Below, one piece after another: positions 44,348 through 55,523 of a stretch of 64,000 bases of DNA. Position 1 is the stretch's first letter. The number at the start of each line of letters is the position of its first letter. Where the stretch lies: positions 1-64,000 of the forward strand of contig JAWPGT010000047.1 of the NCBI GenBank assembly GCA_034638255.1, given 5' to 3'. A program made the position numbers and the translations under genes. Under the pieces are notes generated by a model. The model was not told where the DNA came from. It made no database searches and saw only the letters and a list, made by a program, of their open reading frames with translations. Origin of the DNA: Coprinus comatus. Taxonomy: Eukaryota > Basidiomycota > Agaricomycetes > Agaricales > Agaricaceae.

Positions 44348-45117
44348 ATGCCAGACCTTCCAGTTGGGAGTATATGCATTGTTCTAAATGCTCGTGGAGA
44401 TGGAACATTCCATTGGGAAATTGGCGTCCCTTATGATAAGAAGAACGCAATGGTCATGCATGCATCCAATTTACAAGGAGGATGGAGGTATGAAACCAAG
44501 AAGGAAAATCTTGTAACATCACAAGCACTCGTTCTCGTACTTGAAATCGGTACGCTATCAAAATAAATAAATAACTCACCCTATAGTAGGCTTTATCACC
44601 TGACATTATCATAGGGAAGACGTCAGAAATCAATACCACGGAGGTAATTCATGATATACTCCAGAAAATTCCGATGAAGATACCAGAGGTTGATATCGGC
44701 GTTGAGCCAACCTTCACTTGTCGAGTGTGGGTAAATGAGGCAGTCAGAGTGTTAACAAAACATGGTGTGGTTTGTTGTCCGTCGGTTGCGGAAGTCGAAA
44801 AGGAATGTAAGGCGTTAGGTGGAGAAATTGAACCTAGCATTGTGATGGGAACCGGGACATTTCAGGTACACACTTCAAAATACTCAAGTTCAATTTGAAT
44901 AGCCTGAGGTCGTGCTACTTAATTGATAAGATAGAAGAACGACCTACATAATGTATGTGTTAGCATTCAGAGACTATTTTTTGTTACGTTGCATACTATT
45001 CAGGTGACTGTCATACAGAAATATATGAATATGAAGTTCATTGGCAAGTACACTGCAGTACAGCAGTCACCTTCAAGCTCCGCAATAAGTTCAAGACATT
45101 TCTACATCCTTACTTGA
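44348..45117 (+). CDS. Unknown small conserved-looking protein
   Basis: Three exons join in frame. The first, from ATG 44348, reads MPDLPVGSICIVLNARGDG, then FHWEIGVPYDKKNAMVMHAS and ends VLVLEI. An intron (about 44549-44613) leads to GKTSEINTTEVIHDILQKI, then FTCRVWVNEAVRVLTKHGVV. A second intron (about 44867-45002, GTACAC to TTCAG) leads to VTVIQKYMNMKFIGKYTAVQ and a stop at 45117. The product is about 190 residues with no signal or membrane segment. The HWEIGV near the start and CRVWVNEAV in the middle recall small Agaricomycete proteins of unknown function with a conserved His and Cys, but I cannot name the family. Without the last intron the frame would end at 44898. Confidence 0.55.
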
Positions 45118-46184
45118 TAGCAGTTCACTGGAAACCGGTAGACACCGAACATTATCCAGCGCCCACATTTTTGTTCTGTTGGTTATGTCACCATTAATGA
45201 TAGTGATTGTGTCATTGAGATGGGGGACTCTGGTTAGCATGGTGATCATATGCCCCATCCTTCATCATCGCACTCCTGAAACCCCACATTCACCCCGCAC
45301 TCTGACACTGGGGAAAAGTCTATGGCCCTGCTATGGATTTGTTAAAAACACATGGAAAAGACTAAATTGACGTACAGTCTCATCTTCTTCTTCGATTCAG
45401 ATATTGATGGACGTGCAACGTCACCAGATCCTACCTCTTAATGAACTTGAGCCCACGGTTCAGCTTAACGTTACAAAGCTCAGAAACCTTAATCATTCAT
45501 TATGCGGAGAATTTATATCCGTGTGCCAAAACTTTGAGCAGGATCAAACAGCCTATGGGAAAGCACAAAACAGGGCTTGCAAGGACTGAGATTTCTGTAT
45601 CATCATAGCTAGGAATGTGTAGGCGCTCGTGCATCACCCCGGATGCTGAAGGTCCACGCTCGGAAGAATGAAAGGGGTATTTTACCGCGAGTGCTGTCAG
45701 ATGACTGAAGAAGAAGCAACCTAACCGACGGTCAACCTCCGCCAACATACGCTGATCAATTCTCATTCATCTCATCCATTGTGTTGACGAGTGAGAACAA
45801 CTCCACCGCAATGGGTTCCTTGAATAGAATTCGTGTTAGTCGCTCAACTCGGACTGGTTAACGGAACTATCACACTGCATTGGCACGTCAAAATTCTCTC
45901 GCGCAATCTTTTTTTATTCTTATTCTCTTCCCATCATTGTACTTCAGGCCCACCTTGTTCATAAGCTTGTGATTATCTGTTTCAATAGCATTTTTCACGA
46001 GATATTAGAAGAAGTATTGTTTGTGGTCATAGGACGAACCTTGTGCTATGGATTCCCATACAGACTGCATGTTCCCCAGCTAAGCTCGCATATTACACCA
46101 CCTTGAAGAGTATAAAGACAATGACATGGAAGGCATTAAAACCTTTGTGGCCACTTTACATCGCTACTAACCCAGAAAATTACA
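45118..46184. other. Gene-free stretch
   Basis: Open frames here are short and without recognisable content. A TATA-like GAGTATAAAGAC at about 46107 is 75 bp upstream of the next gene and is its likely core promoter. Confidence 0.4.
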
Positions 46185-46942
46185 ATGGCTCGTGGTCTCT
46201 TCTTCGCCACTCTCGCTCTCTTCTCCACTGCAGCTTTGCTGCACCTGCGGTCGAATCCACTGCGTTCGGTGTTGGAGACATTATCAATGCCCTCGGTCTT
46301 GGCTTGGTCACAAAGATCCATTCTATCATCACTGTAAGCCATATTCGTTTTGCAATTCGTTCAGAAAACTCATGGAGCCCATTAGCTTGAGTCTTTGGAG
46401 AATGACCTCATCACTGTCGACTTTGATGGTTAGTCCAGACACGAATTATTTCAAGTTAATCACTGTGTACCTTACTGAGAATGATCCTAGTCAAGAACCC
46501 TCTTCCCATTGAGTTGACTCTCAAAAGCATCAGTAACTCTGCTGGCTTGAACGGAACCGAATATGCCAACTTCGACTTCACCTTCCCTTCCCCAGGTCTC
46601 ATCGTTCCTCCTTTGGGAACAGCAAACTCTGGCCCAATTCCCAACGTTCTCCTTACCCAAGGTGCCCTTGCTTCCCTTGACATCATTCCTTTCGGTGTCT
46701 TGGACCTCCTCGATGTCGATGCCAAAGTACAGTAAGTAGTTCTTGTGGTTAATAGCCAGTGTTCAGACTCTAATTGGACACTTCTTTTGTAGGGCTGCTA
46801 CCATTAAAGGTTTCCTCGGCTTCCCCGTTCCTCTTGATAACTTGAAGCAAGAGGACGTCCCCACAACGTAAGAACCACGTTCGATCTAAATATAACATCT
46901 CCTGACTTCTATATTTTCAGATACGATTTGGTCTTGAGCTGA
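46185..46942 (+). pseudogene. Small secreted LEA14-like protein, frame shifted at the signal junction
   Basis: The ATG frame begins MARGLFFATLALFSTAA, a good signal peptide. The mature part, FAAPAVESTAFGVGDIINAL, is in a different frame: the sequence GCAGCTTTGCTGCA (46230-46243) would need one more T. Downstream exons are sound (46386-46428, 46491-46731, 46793-46875, 46921-46942) and read VDFDVKNPLPIELTLKSI, FTFPSPGLIVPPLGTANSG and ASLDIIPFGVLDLLDVDAKV, ending YDLVLS. The VKNPLPIELTLKSI segment resembles the LEA14-type beta-sandwich seen in small fungal extracellular proteins. Either this copy lost a base in a short T run, or the assembly did. All splice sites remain good, which argues for a recent change. 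Confidence 0.6.
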
Positions 46943-47275
46943 ACGTTTAACGAGTAGTTTTCTAGGTTGGGCTTAGTAATTATTTGAAAAATGATGTACT
47001 ATGGAATGGGTGATAAGTTGTAAATAAACTGGGAATATTTTGTGATTTGTTCCTGCGGAGTGTTTACTAAGAAATCCGAAGCAAAAAACAGGTGGTGCTT
47101 CAACGGCGCTAATAAGAACTGGGAAGAAGCTTCGAATTCTTTCTCCTCGTGATGAGAGCTTCGCGTGGGAATGATACATGTCAAAATGCATATGGACATT
47201 TTCGTCCCCCTTATGTACCACCTTCTCACTTCCTCTCCTATTAACGTCTCTTCTGAACCTAATTGACCATTATAA

Positions 47276-47582
47276 CTCAATCCCTATCGATGGCAGTGCA
47301 TAGTTTTGTGCATCGAACCATTCCGTGCCTTTTTTTAAAAAGGACTTTCTTGGGAAATTCCCGGCAACCTAATCACCTTGACGTTTGGCGTATACACTAC
47401 CTCTCGGTAGATGGATGAGCCAGTAACGCGTCTAAGGGAGTTTTGGGGTGGTGCTCCATGAGTTGCAAGAGTTGTCTCTGTACCCATACCCACGCCAGGG
47501 GCGGTATGTAATTATGCATGCATAATGACTGGAACATGGAAAGGATTCAAGCCACACGAGGGGATTCGGTGATATGGTGTAA
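47276..47582 (+). repeat. MITE-like repeat, copy a
   Basis: It begins AACTCAATCCCTATCGATGG and ends CACGAGGGGATTCGGTGATA. First of about nine related copies of one 0.25-0.37 kb family confined to 47.2-53.5 kb. The two ends are imperfect inverted repeats of each other (AACTCAATCCC against GGGGATTCGGT). It has no coding capacity. Confidence 0.65.
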
Positions 47583-48443
47583 CTGGTCGGATTAATCTTG
47601 TTCTCGTCCCAGCGGCAACCTTTGTCCACGTTAGGGATTCTTCATTTCTGATATTTTTACTGCTACATTTGACCAAAGTGAGTTCTTCCATATGCATCCA
47701 AATAGCCTTTGGCGCGAAGTCAGAATGTTTACAATTTGATGGCTATCATCGGTTGCTCTATCCTCCTCCTTATACCCCACACCCTTTCTTTAACAAATCT
47801 TGTTGATAATTAATTGCCTTACAGTCGCATTTGCATTTTCCGGTTCTACTCAATTATTCCTCACCTGGACATCCATAATCGTATTCCGTAGTGCTTGAAA
47901 CACTCAATGTGAGCAATGGTCACTTTTTCATGACATACGAAGGGATTAGCTCGCTGACGAGAATTGAACAGTTTGTTACTTTACTCAATTTAATAGGAGA
48001 TCATGTTTTCATTGGCCCTTGTGGCTTTCCCTTGACCACCCTTGTAAGTATTTTAATTAGGATCGTCGCGTTACTGATTTGCTCATTCCCTATTGGTAAC
48101 AATATATGTATTGTGTATCACTTGAAATTTTAGTCCTCCTATGCTTGACCCATACTGTCGATAACATGTCGGTTCCTCTGAAATCAAACCTCGACACTAT
48201 TAGATCATGGTACGTAAATATAGATATTTTCTTCTATCGTCTCTGATTTTCCCTTTTCGCCCGTTCCCGCTGTACCGTGCGAATCATCAGCGGCTTAATT
48301 GCTATTGGGTTCGTGGCGGCGGCGCTTGCCATTATCGATTACTTACTATTACCCCAGCCTTCCATCTCTTGCGGTCCTACTACCTCCCAGTCACAGATCT
48401 TATTTTCTCTCACCCGCATCATAACTCACTGGTGTACTGGTAT

Positions 48444-48729
48444 AACTCAATCCCTATCGGTGACAATACATAGTTCCTATGTATAGCAGCCACTGGCCTT
48501 ACCTAGATTCTGGTTTCGATCAGAATTATGGACTACACATAACTCAGTGTCCCTTGGCGGCGTTTGTCTGATACTATTACATATGACGGATGTCATGGTA
48601 TCTACGAACAAGATGCACGTCTGAGGGATTATTTTAGAGTTAGGGTTCATCAATGTGGCAAGTGTTTTCGCAATGCTTGTGGGGTGGGTCATGGGGTGTC
48701 GCTTTTGTCATACGAGGGGATTTGGTGAT
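48444..48729 (+). repeat. MITE-like repeat, copy b
   Basis: It begins AACTCAATCCCTATCGGTGA and ends CATACGAGGGGATTTGGTGA. It is most similar inside to copy e (shared CCCTTGGCGGCGTTTGTCTG). With the following 0.65 kb it forms a direct duplication of 50464-51367. Confidence 0.75.
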
Positions 48730-49199
48730 ATTTGGAATAAATCATGTTCTTGGCTAAGGTGATATGTACTACCCCGCCGTACACCATACACTGCGTGGGT
48801 GACTCGATAATCGAACTGGATTATCAAGGACATACCTAAACTTTACTGAGACCCACGCTTGGCACGAGTAAAGTAAAGCTTGGATAAATACTCGCTAGTA
48901 CTTGATAATCTGTGTGGATTACCAAGTCACTGGCACAGTGCATAACTGATTCATACATATACAGATATACTCTGTTTTGGTTCTGAGATATCCCATTGCC
49001 TTAACTTGTCGACATCTTTCAGACAATCTCTCTCTCTGCCTCGGACATTTATCATTATTTCTGCAACCTAGATACCAATCCACTTCGCCTTACATATGCT
49101 CCTGTTCTTTGCGCACCCGTCGTATCTTTCACAAGTACTACCAGCACTTCGTACCGACAATCCCTACAGTATCTCTCCTCGTTTGTCCTCCCTTAACGT

Positions 49200-49428
49200 A
49201 ATCCCGATTACTTATCAGTGACAATATAACGAAGTAGCCGTGGCGCTAAGCGTTCGTCTCAATGTGTCTGGGAGTGGTTTTCTGGAGGAGAACTGTTTGA
49301 GCTGTAAGGAGATTACCCTTTGGCCTGTGGTAAATGTGCACATATCGAAGCAAAGGTCGATTGAGTTCGCTCTTCAATTATGAGCATTGAAATAACTGAT
49401 ACTTCACACGGCTCCGAGATGATTCAAC
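49200..49428 (+). repeat. MITE-like repeat, copy c (degenerate)
   Basis: It starts near CCCGATTACTTATCAGTGAC and ends near CTCCGAGATGATTC. Its interior aligns with copy f at 51.1-51.36 kb (shared GTGTCTG, GAGTGGTT, CATATCGAAGCAAA). Confidence 0.5.
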
Positions 49429-49740
49429 CTTTCCATTTCTTTTCCGCTCCAAATGATTTATTATCTTTAAAAGCCTTCATACATCTAAGTAAAAAAGAGG
49501 CGTAAATAAGGACGAGTGACTAGTCTTGAAATGTGAAATACTCCATATATTTTGGAAGATTAATGAAAGTAGTATGTACGGCGTTCGCATGGCAATATTC
49601 ATTTGGTACGTTGAACTTGAGGTTATCGGCGTCCAGCCCTACCATAGATACAAGTTAGTTGCTTCTCATTACGAAGTTTTTATAGGATAATACGAGGCAC
49701 TATAAACTTCAGAAAGGGATCATAAATTCATAAATATAAA

Positions 49741-50044
49741 AAACCAAAAACCAAAACCCCTCGTATGCCAGGAACAAATAAACCTCCAAAAAAACATGCC
49801 GAAATCGGCATGTTGTCCGCATTGCGGACCAGAGGAGAATCCTCTAGTGGAGGACTTCCACAGACCAATTTGGCCTATAAGGCTGCGAATTCAATTCAAG
49901 GCTAACAGATGCAGTGACCTGAGGTCGGCCCCACAAGACTGTTTTTGTGCCCTTGAACGCTAGCCTAACCTGGATAAACCATGGTGGGGGGGGGGAGGTC
50001 TGTTCCGCGCATAAATATGCGTTGGCACCGATAGGGATTGGGTT
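49741..50044 (-). repeat. MITE-like repeat, copy d (inverted)
   Basis: On the minus strand it begins AACCCAATCCCTATCGGTGC and ends GGCATACGAGGGGTTTTGG. It is the inverted partner of copy h (52.38-52.70 kb). Confidence 0.75.
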
Positions 50045-50217
50045 TCAAAGGTAGACAACATGAAATGATGATAGTTGAGAGTAAGGTTGGTGGTACGTGG
50101 TGCGTCACATCTTGATCGATTATTATATCATTGAGTCACTGATGTTACATGTCGTCACTAACCAACTTACTGATCAATCGATCACATCTTATACCCCAAC
50201 GGTTCTCCTACCTATTC

Positions 50218-50292
50218 CCCCATCTACTCACACACTCTCTCTCACACACTTTCTCTCACTCTCTCTCTCACTCTCACACACACTCTCTCATA
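50218..50292 (+). repeat. CT/CA-rich low-complexity tract
   Basis: Alternating CACACTCTCTCTCACAC units form a pyrimidine-rich microsatellite between copies d and e. Confidence 0.7.
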
Positions 50293-50463
50293 ATAGTACT
50301 ACTGTTTATCTCGTAGCCGTCTACTCTCCGTCCCCTCGTAAGCACGTTTTTTATTAATGTTCTCATTTAGTGTTGCCCTCTGGACTTCCAACTGATCATC
50401 GATAATTGATAAGTCTGACAGCTCTCTATTGCCCTCCAAAGTTTTATTGGTATCGTCCACTAC

Positions 50464-50818
50464 AACCCAATCCCTATCGGTGACAATGCATAGTTGTTAT
50501 GCATCGCAGCCACTGGCCTCACTCAAATTCTAGCTTAGGCTCAGAATTTTGGATTTTTACACAACTCAGTATCCCTTGGCGGCGTTTGTCTGATACTATT
50601 ACACACTACGGATGTATCGACGAACAAGATACACGTCTGGGGGATTATTTAGAGTACATCGGGACAAGTGTCCACAAATACTTGTCAGGTGGGCCATGGG
50701 CAAGTCGGAAGCGACTCGCAACATGGCCGGAGCTGGCGATTCGTCAGCTCCTTCTGAGTGCTTTCAAAGCTCTCAATGAGAAAGGAGGCTCACTGTCATA
50801 CGAGGGGATTCGGTGATA
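50464..50818 (+). repeat. MITE-like repeat, copy e
   Basis: It begins AACCCAATCCCTATCGGTGA and ends CATACGAGGGGATTCGGTGA. At about 355 bp it is longer than copy b because of an internal segment rich in GGAGCTGGC and CAGCTCC. Confidence 0.75.
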
Positions 50819-51094
50819 CTGGAATAAACCATTTTTTGGCTGAGTGATGTGTACTACCTGGTATACCATAACTGATTCATATATACAGATACTCTGTTAA
50901 TTATTTGTTTTGGTCCCCGTTGTCTTGGCTTATCGACATCCTTCAGATAAACCCTCTACCTTGGACTTTTATTATTCTCTGATTATCGGCAGTGTTGCCT
51001 GTTCTTTGCGTGTTCGGCGTATCTTCGGTTTGTACTACCAGTATTTAGTACTAACCATTCCTATAGTACCTGTATCTCATCCTTTCCCTTTGAC

Positions 51095-51367
51095 CACAAT
51101 TCCTATCGGTGACAACGTATAATTTTATGCATAACTATAGATGCGTTGAAGTAGCTGTAATTTACCAACAGTTCAATATCATCATAGCGCTAACAAATCG
51201 CCTTGTTGTGTCTGAGAGTGGTTCTCTGGGGGAAAAACTCGAGCTGTAAGGACCTTACTCCTTGGTCCGTGCGAGATGTGTACATATCGAAGCAAACAGT
51301 CGTTCGAGTGAGTTAATTTTTCGACGACGGAATGGCTCTTCTAGTGCATCATACGAGATGATTTCGT
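51095..51367 (+). repeat. MITE-like repeat, copy f
   Basis: It begins CACAATTCCTATCGGTGACA and ends CATACGAGATGATTTCGT. It is diverged at both ends and related to copy c. Confidence 0.55.
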
Positions 51368-51566
51368 TTCTATTGTTTTTCAATATGTATAAACATGAAT
51401 GTATGTATGATTTATGATTAGTAGAATGTTGGCGTCGTTCGATTCGTTTTCATCGTGAGAAGTGTTCACAAATATTCTCACCATGATCATTGAAATACTG
51501 ATAATCGATTAGGATGTGACAACCTTACCCTCAAACTCCATCATTTCATGTTGCCTACCTTAGAAA

Positions 51567-51898
51567 CTCAATCCCCTATCGGTGTCAACGCATATTTTTT
51601 GCGCGGAACGTAACCTCTTCACTAGGAGAACCCCTAGTAGTGGCTTAGAATGAAAGTTCTGTGGCATAGAAACACTCTTGTGGAGCCGCCATTAGGTTAC
51701 TGCAATGAGATGCTAGCCTTGAATTTGAGTTCCTAGCTGTAGACAATCATCATCTGGCCAGTGGTGATGTAAATATCCGCATCATGTATTACGATCCTCT
51801 TGACGCCATGCTAAAATAGTGTGTGTGTCGTGGGCTGATATGTCTTGCAGACATTTTGAGGTTTTATTTGTTCCTGGCATACGGGGGGTTTCGGTTTT
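51567..51898 (+). repeat. MITE-like repeat, copy g
   Basis: It begins AACTCAATCCCCTATCGGTG and ends GGCATACGGGGGGTTTCGG. The end preceded by TTTATTTGTTCCT matches copies d and h. Confidence 0.7.
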
Positions 51899-52377
51899 CA
51901 AGATCCCATTCTGATGGTATTAGTATATGGTAGCACTTATTCTCTGGTATGAATCCTACACACTACATATTTGAAATGTAAATATTCATCACTGATCACA
52001 ATGACAGACGCCTCTTGTAATGACTGTCATGGGAGCATTCTGAGGATTCTTAGAGGACGGAAAGGATTAACTTTATGTGTAATTACCTGAATCAGCTTAC
52101 CCATCATGATCATAATAATCTCCTGCATGTAGTAATTTTGTTCGTGTCTGATTCCTGTGTTTCTAGACCTCTAGTATTTGAGTGCTCGGATCAGATGTGC
52201 GCTTCTAGACTAAGTTCTAGTTCGTCTCATGTGAAGCTCTTATCGGTTATCGATTATCATTGTGATCGTAATCGATAAATATAACCACTATCAATATAGA
52301 CCTATTATAATACTACTTAGGTGCCCCACATTTCTTACACCCTCTCAACTCTTGTATCCATGTCCTTCGTTGATAAA

Positions 52378-52700
52378 ACTCAATCCCTATCGGTGCCAGC
52401 GCATATTTATGCGCGGAACATGGACCTCTCACCTGGGAAACCCCAGATTTGACTATTAAGGATTCAAGGCAAAAACAGCATTGTGGGGCCGACTCAGGTC
52501 ACTGCATCTGTTAGCTTTGAATTGAATTCGCAGTCAGATCAATCAGCAGATTGGTCAATGGAAAATTTCCACAAGAGGATTATCGTCCTCTCATCCGCCA
52601 ATATGGCGGAGGACATGCAATTGGCATGTTTTTTGAGGTTTATTTGTTCCTGGCATGCGAGGGGGTTTTGGTTTTGGTTTTGGTTTTTTATATCTATGAA
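52378..52700 (+). repeat. MITE-like repeat, copy h
   Basis: It begins AACTCAATCCCTATCGGTGC and ends GGCATGCGAGGGGGTTTTGG followed by GGTTTT units. It is the direct-strand partner of copy d; similarity to copy d's neighbourhood continues for another 300 bp to about 53010. Confidence 0.75.
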
Positions 52701-53116
52701 TTTCTGATCCCTTTCTTAAGTTTATGTGATAAGAAGCAACTAGATTGTATCTGTATAACCCTACTATTAGCAGAACTGAATGTCGAGAGCCTCACGTTCA
52801 ATATGCCAAATGAATATGGTATAACTACCATTAATCTTCCAAAATGCATGAAATATTCCAAATCTCAAGCTCAAATCTAGTCACACTCATTGACGCCTCT
52901 TTTTATTTTGGACGTAGAGTATGAAGGCGTTCAAAGATAATAAATCACTAGGGGCGGGAAGGAAATAGAAAGGCTGAATCATCTCAGGACTTACTTCGCC
53001 GTGTGAAGATCAAGGTCACTGATCGATTGATAAATCGATCATCGATAATTGAGAAGTCTGACAACTCTCCATGACTCCACTACCCTCCAAACTGTTATTC
53101 ACGTCGTCCACTACAA

Positions 53117-53486
53117 CTTAATCCCTATCGGTGCCAATGCATAGTTATATGCATGTGAAACATAACCTCGGTGACTGCAATATTCAATATATTCCAGTTT
53201 GACCAATATTCTTAGGCGTCGATCGTGGGGCGTCAGCCACTGCGTTTGTTAGCTTGGAATAGTTGGTCTTAGACTACAAAGTCTTTTTCACTTCACAATG
53301 CATTAGCATTGTCAAGTTTATATGGGAATGATGATTGAGATTGTCATTCCTTCTGTGTTTGTGGCCATAGTCATAAACACATGATTTATTCAATGATCTC
53401 TGAGAGGGGTCATTGACATGGTGTCCTCAGCAGAGGCATCAAATTCGAGGTTTTTTGTTCACTGGCATACGAGGGGTTTTGGTTTT
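53117..53486 (+). repeat. MITE-like repeat, copy i
   Basis: It begins AACTTAATCCCTATCGGTGC and ends GGCATACGAGGGGTTTTGG. It is the last copy before the gene at 53.6 kb, and has the most diverged interior. Confidence 0.7.
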
Positions 53487-53666
53487 GTGTGGCGACATAA
53501 TACCCTGTGTAAGCAAAACGTAATATTCAACCTAAATCGTAGTTTAGAACTTCAAAGGAGAGACCTGGGCACATCCTCAGGAGTATTCTAAATGGTCCTA
53601 GGTAGTCTCATCCAATACAACCACACATTGAAGTGCCGGTTTACTGATCAGTATCCTACGACTACC

Positions 53667-54722
53667 ATGAGCACACCCGTTACCGTCACCTTAGCATCGA
53701 CATATGGTCGTCATTATCCTCATTCGTTGATGCAAGACCCGAACGGAATTGTGTACTACCGGAAGATCCCCATTTCCAAGCTCACGGCTTCCTTTCTAAT
53801 CAAACACGCCGATATTTTCTCCTCAGTGGAAAGTCCCACTGATGATTCTAGAGATCTTTTCCAATATATTAGCTTTATCATTGGAAATTGTAGAACGGAA
53901 CGGATGGTTCACTACACCGTTCTTTATCTTCTACAAGCATTGGCTGTTCGCATATATCGTCCGTATTTCCCCCCTTTCCAATCACATCAATTTGTTTATC
54001 TGAGATTAGTGCCTAAATTTGTCTGCTTGAAAAAACAGATTCGTGCAGGTAAATTCTTCTCGCGCCAACTAGCCCCACCGATCTTCAAGCCAGAACCCGG
54101 ATGGACGATCTTTCACACCTACTTCTCTGCTTTATCTGTGGTACTTAGGACCTATGACCGAGTTGTTAGGCATCAAGTTCTTCCTCCAGCTTCTCAAATG
54201 TATCAATGGACGACATTTACTCCGGACGAACAGCACAAACTATGGCAGTATATGGCTGACATCGTTGAGAATGACGAGAATATAAAGGAGGATCTTAGGA
54301 ATTTGGCGCGGTTTGGGAAGTTTATGAGGCTTCCTGTGGAGTTAGGGGAAGAGGGAGATTATTTCTGGGAGAAGCTTAGGAGAGATTGGGAACTTCGAGA
54401 GAACAAGAAATTACCGAAGAAAGATGAAGATGCTAAAGATACTGATGCTCAAACATCGAAGTCAAGACAAGAAAGGGATGATGAAAATGAGCCAACCGTT
54501 CGTTACCAGAAGACATGTCCACGTCCACGAAACAAAGGGTTATTACTCTATGACGAGGAAGAATGGGATGGGCTTTGGACACGTGAACAAGTGAAGCAAG
54601 GCGAAGATGAACCAGAAGACACTAAGTCAAAGCCATCATCGAAAATCCCCGACGTCTTCCGAACTGGAGACAATAGCTTTGGTAGAAATGGCACGACTTC
54701 GAGGAAGCACTCCAAAGTTTAG
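53667..54722 (+). CDS. Unknown single-exon protein
   Basis: The open frame starts at 53592, but I prefer the ATG at 53667 (context ACCATGAGC), giving 351 residues. The N-terminal two thirds are globular, with VYYRKIPISKLTASFLIKHA, FQYISFIIGNCRTERMVHY and WTTFTPDEQHKLWQYMADIV. The C-terminus is charged and probably disordered (KKLPKKDEDAKDTDAQTSK) with LLLYDEEEWDGLW. No signal peptide or membrane helix. I do not recognise the family. Its position right next to the repeat cluster and lack of introns are unusual for this window. Confidence 0.6.
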   Translation: MSTPVTVTLASTYGRHYPHSLMQDPNGIVYYRKIPISKLTASFLIKHADIFSSVESPTDDSRDLFQYISFIIGNCRTERMVHYTVLYLLQALAVRIYRPYFPPFQSHQFVYLRLVPKFVCLKKQIRAGKFFSRQLAPPIFKPEPGWTIFHTYFSALSVVLRTYDRVVRHQVLPPASQMYQWTTFTPDEQHKLWQYMADIVENDENIKEDLRNLARFGKFMRLPVELGEEGDYFWEKLRRDWELRENKKLPKKDEDAKDTDAQTSKSRQERDDENEPTVRYQKTCPRPRNKGLLLYDEEEWDGLWTREQVKQGEDEPEDTKSKPSSKIPDVFRTGDNSFGRNGTTSRKHSKV

Positions 54723-55523
54723 ATGTTTGTACGGCTAGGAAGTGCTCCAGTTCCGCTTGACGACCTGTATAGTTTGATAGAAGAGGAGATAAAACTATGA
54801 GAAGGATCTTCCAGGGTACCATTTTCTCATCAGTTCGGAAGCTGTGATGGCAATTCGTAGTTCAGTTTCTGACCAAACTTATTGACGATATAGTATTGCT
54901 CCTCATATCTTTTTTCATACGTTTGAGTTAGTAGTAGTCGCGTCATTGACAAAGTGTTACGATGTCTCTTTACGTCCTAGAGCCGAGACTTTTTATCAAA
55001 TGGCCCCTATCCTCGTGAACGAAACAACCGGTGACTGGGGTGAGTTTCAGCTTCATGAGTTCTTCCCCGTCAACAGTGTCAGTTAATCTCTCATATATCC
55101 ATTATCGTTCGCAGATTCTTGCACCTCGCAGAGAGAAGGATTACACATTTCAAGAGCTCGACCATCAGAGGTACAAAAATCAGTGACGACCTTCGAAATA
55201 ACAAGACTGAATGTTATTGTGTGTGTTTAAGGAGTACTCCGCCTACTTCTTAACTTGGCTAACGATCCACAGATGCGTCATTGAAGCTCAATTCTCAATT
55301 CCCCCTAATCATGTCTCGACTCTCTGCTGCGGGTTCTTCAGCCCTCTTAATCTCCTTAAACCCATGATTAAGATCAGAAATTATCACCCCTTCCCTCCCC
55401 CCATCTTACTTCAAACACATTTTTATTTGCGACTATATCCTCATATAGCCCCGAGCCTTTCGAATACAGCCACGATACACATACACCCAACCCAAGACTC
55501 TGTTGAACAGAACTAGGTCAATA
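54723..55523. other. Intergenic stretch with a possible small spliced ORF
   Basis: A possible two-exon frame starts MAPILVNETTGDW near 55001, crosses an intron (GTGAGT to TTCGCAG, about 55039-55115) and reads on to a stop near 55230, about 50 residues. It has no recognised features and may be chance. The remainder is the leader of the deacetylase gene. Confidence 0.25.

Larger units (their letters stand above)
49389..53010. repeat. Long inverted repeat, arms about 0.65 kb
   Basis: The left arm (49389-50044) and right arm (52378-53010) are reverse complements with scattered differences. The outer ends read CTTCACACGGC and GCCGTGTGAAG. Shared inner blocks include the AAAGAGGCGT/ACGCCTCTTT and GATTTATTATCTTT/AAAGATAATAAATC pairs. 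Each arm consists of one MITE-like copy plus about 0.3 kb of other sequence. The 2.3 kb between them holds copies e-g. No gene is seen between the arms. Confidence 0.75.

Noticed and set aside
47276..53486. CRISPR-like or tandem-array reading of the 47-53 kb repeats
   Set aside because: Copies are 0.25-0.37 kb, irregularly spaced, partly inverted and in a eukaryotic genome; there are no short regular repeats with spacers.
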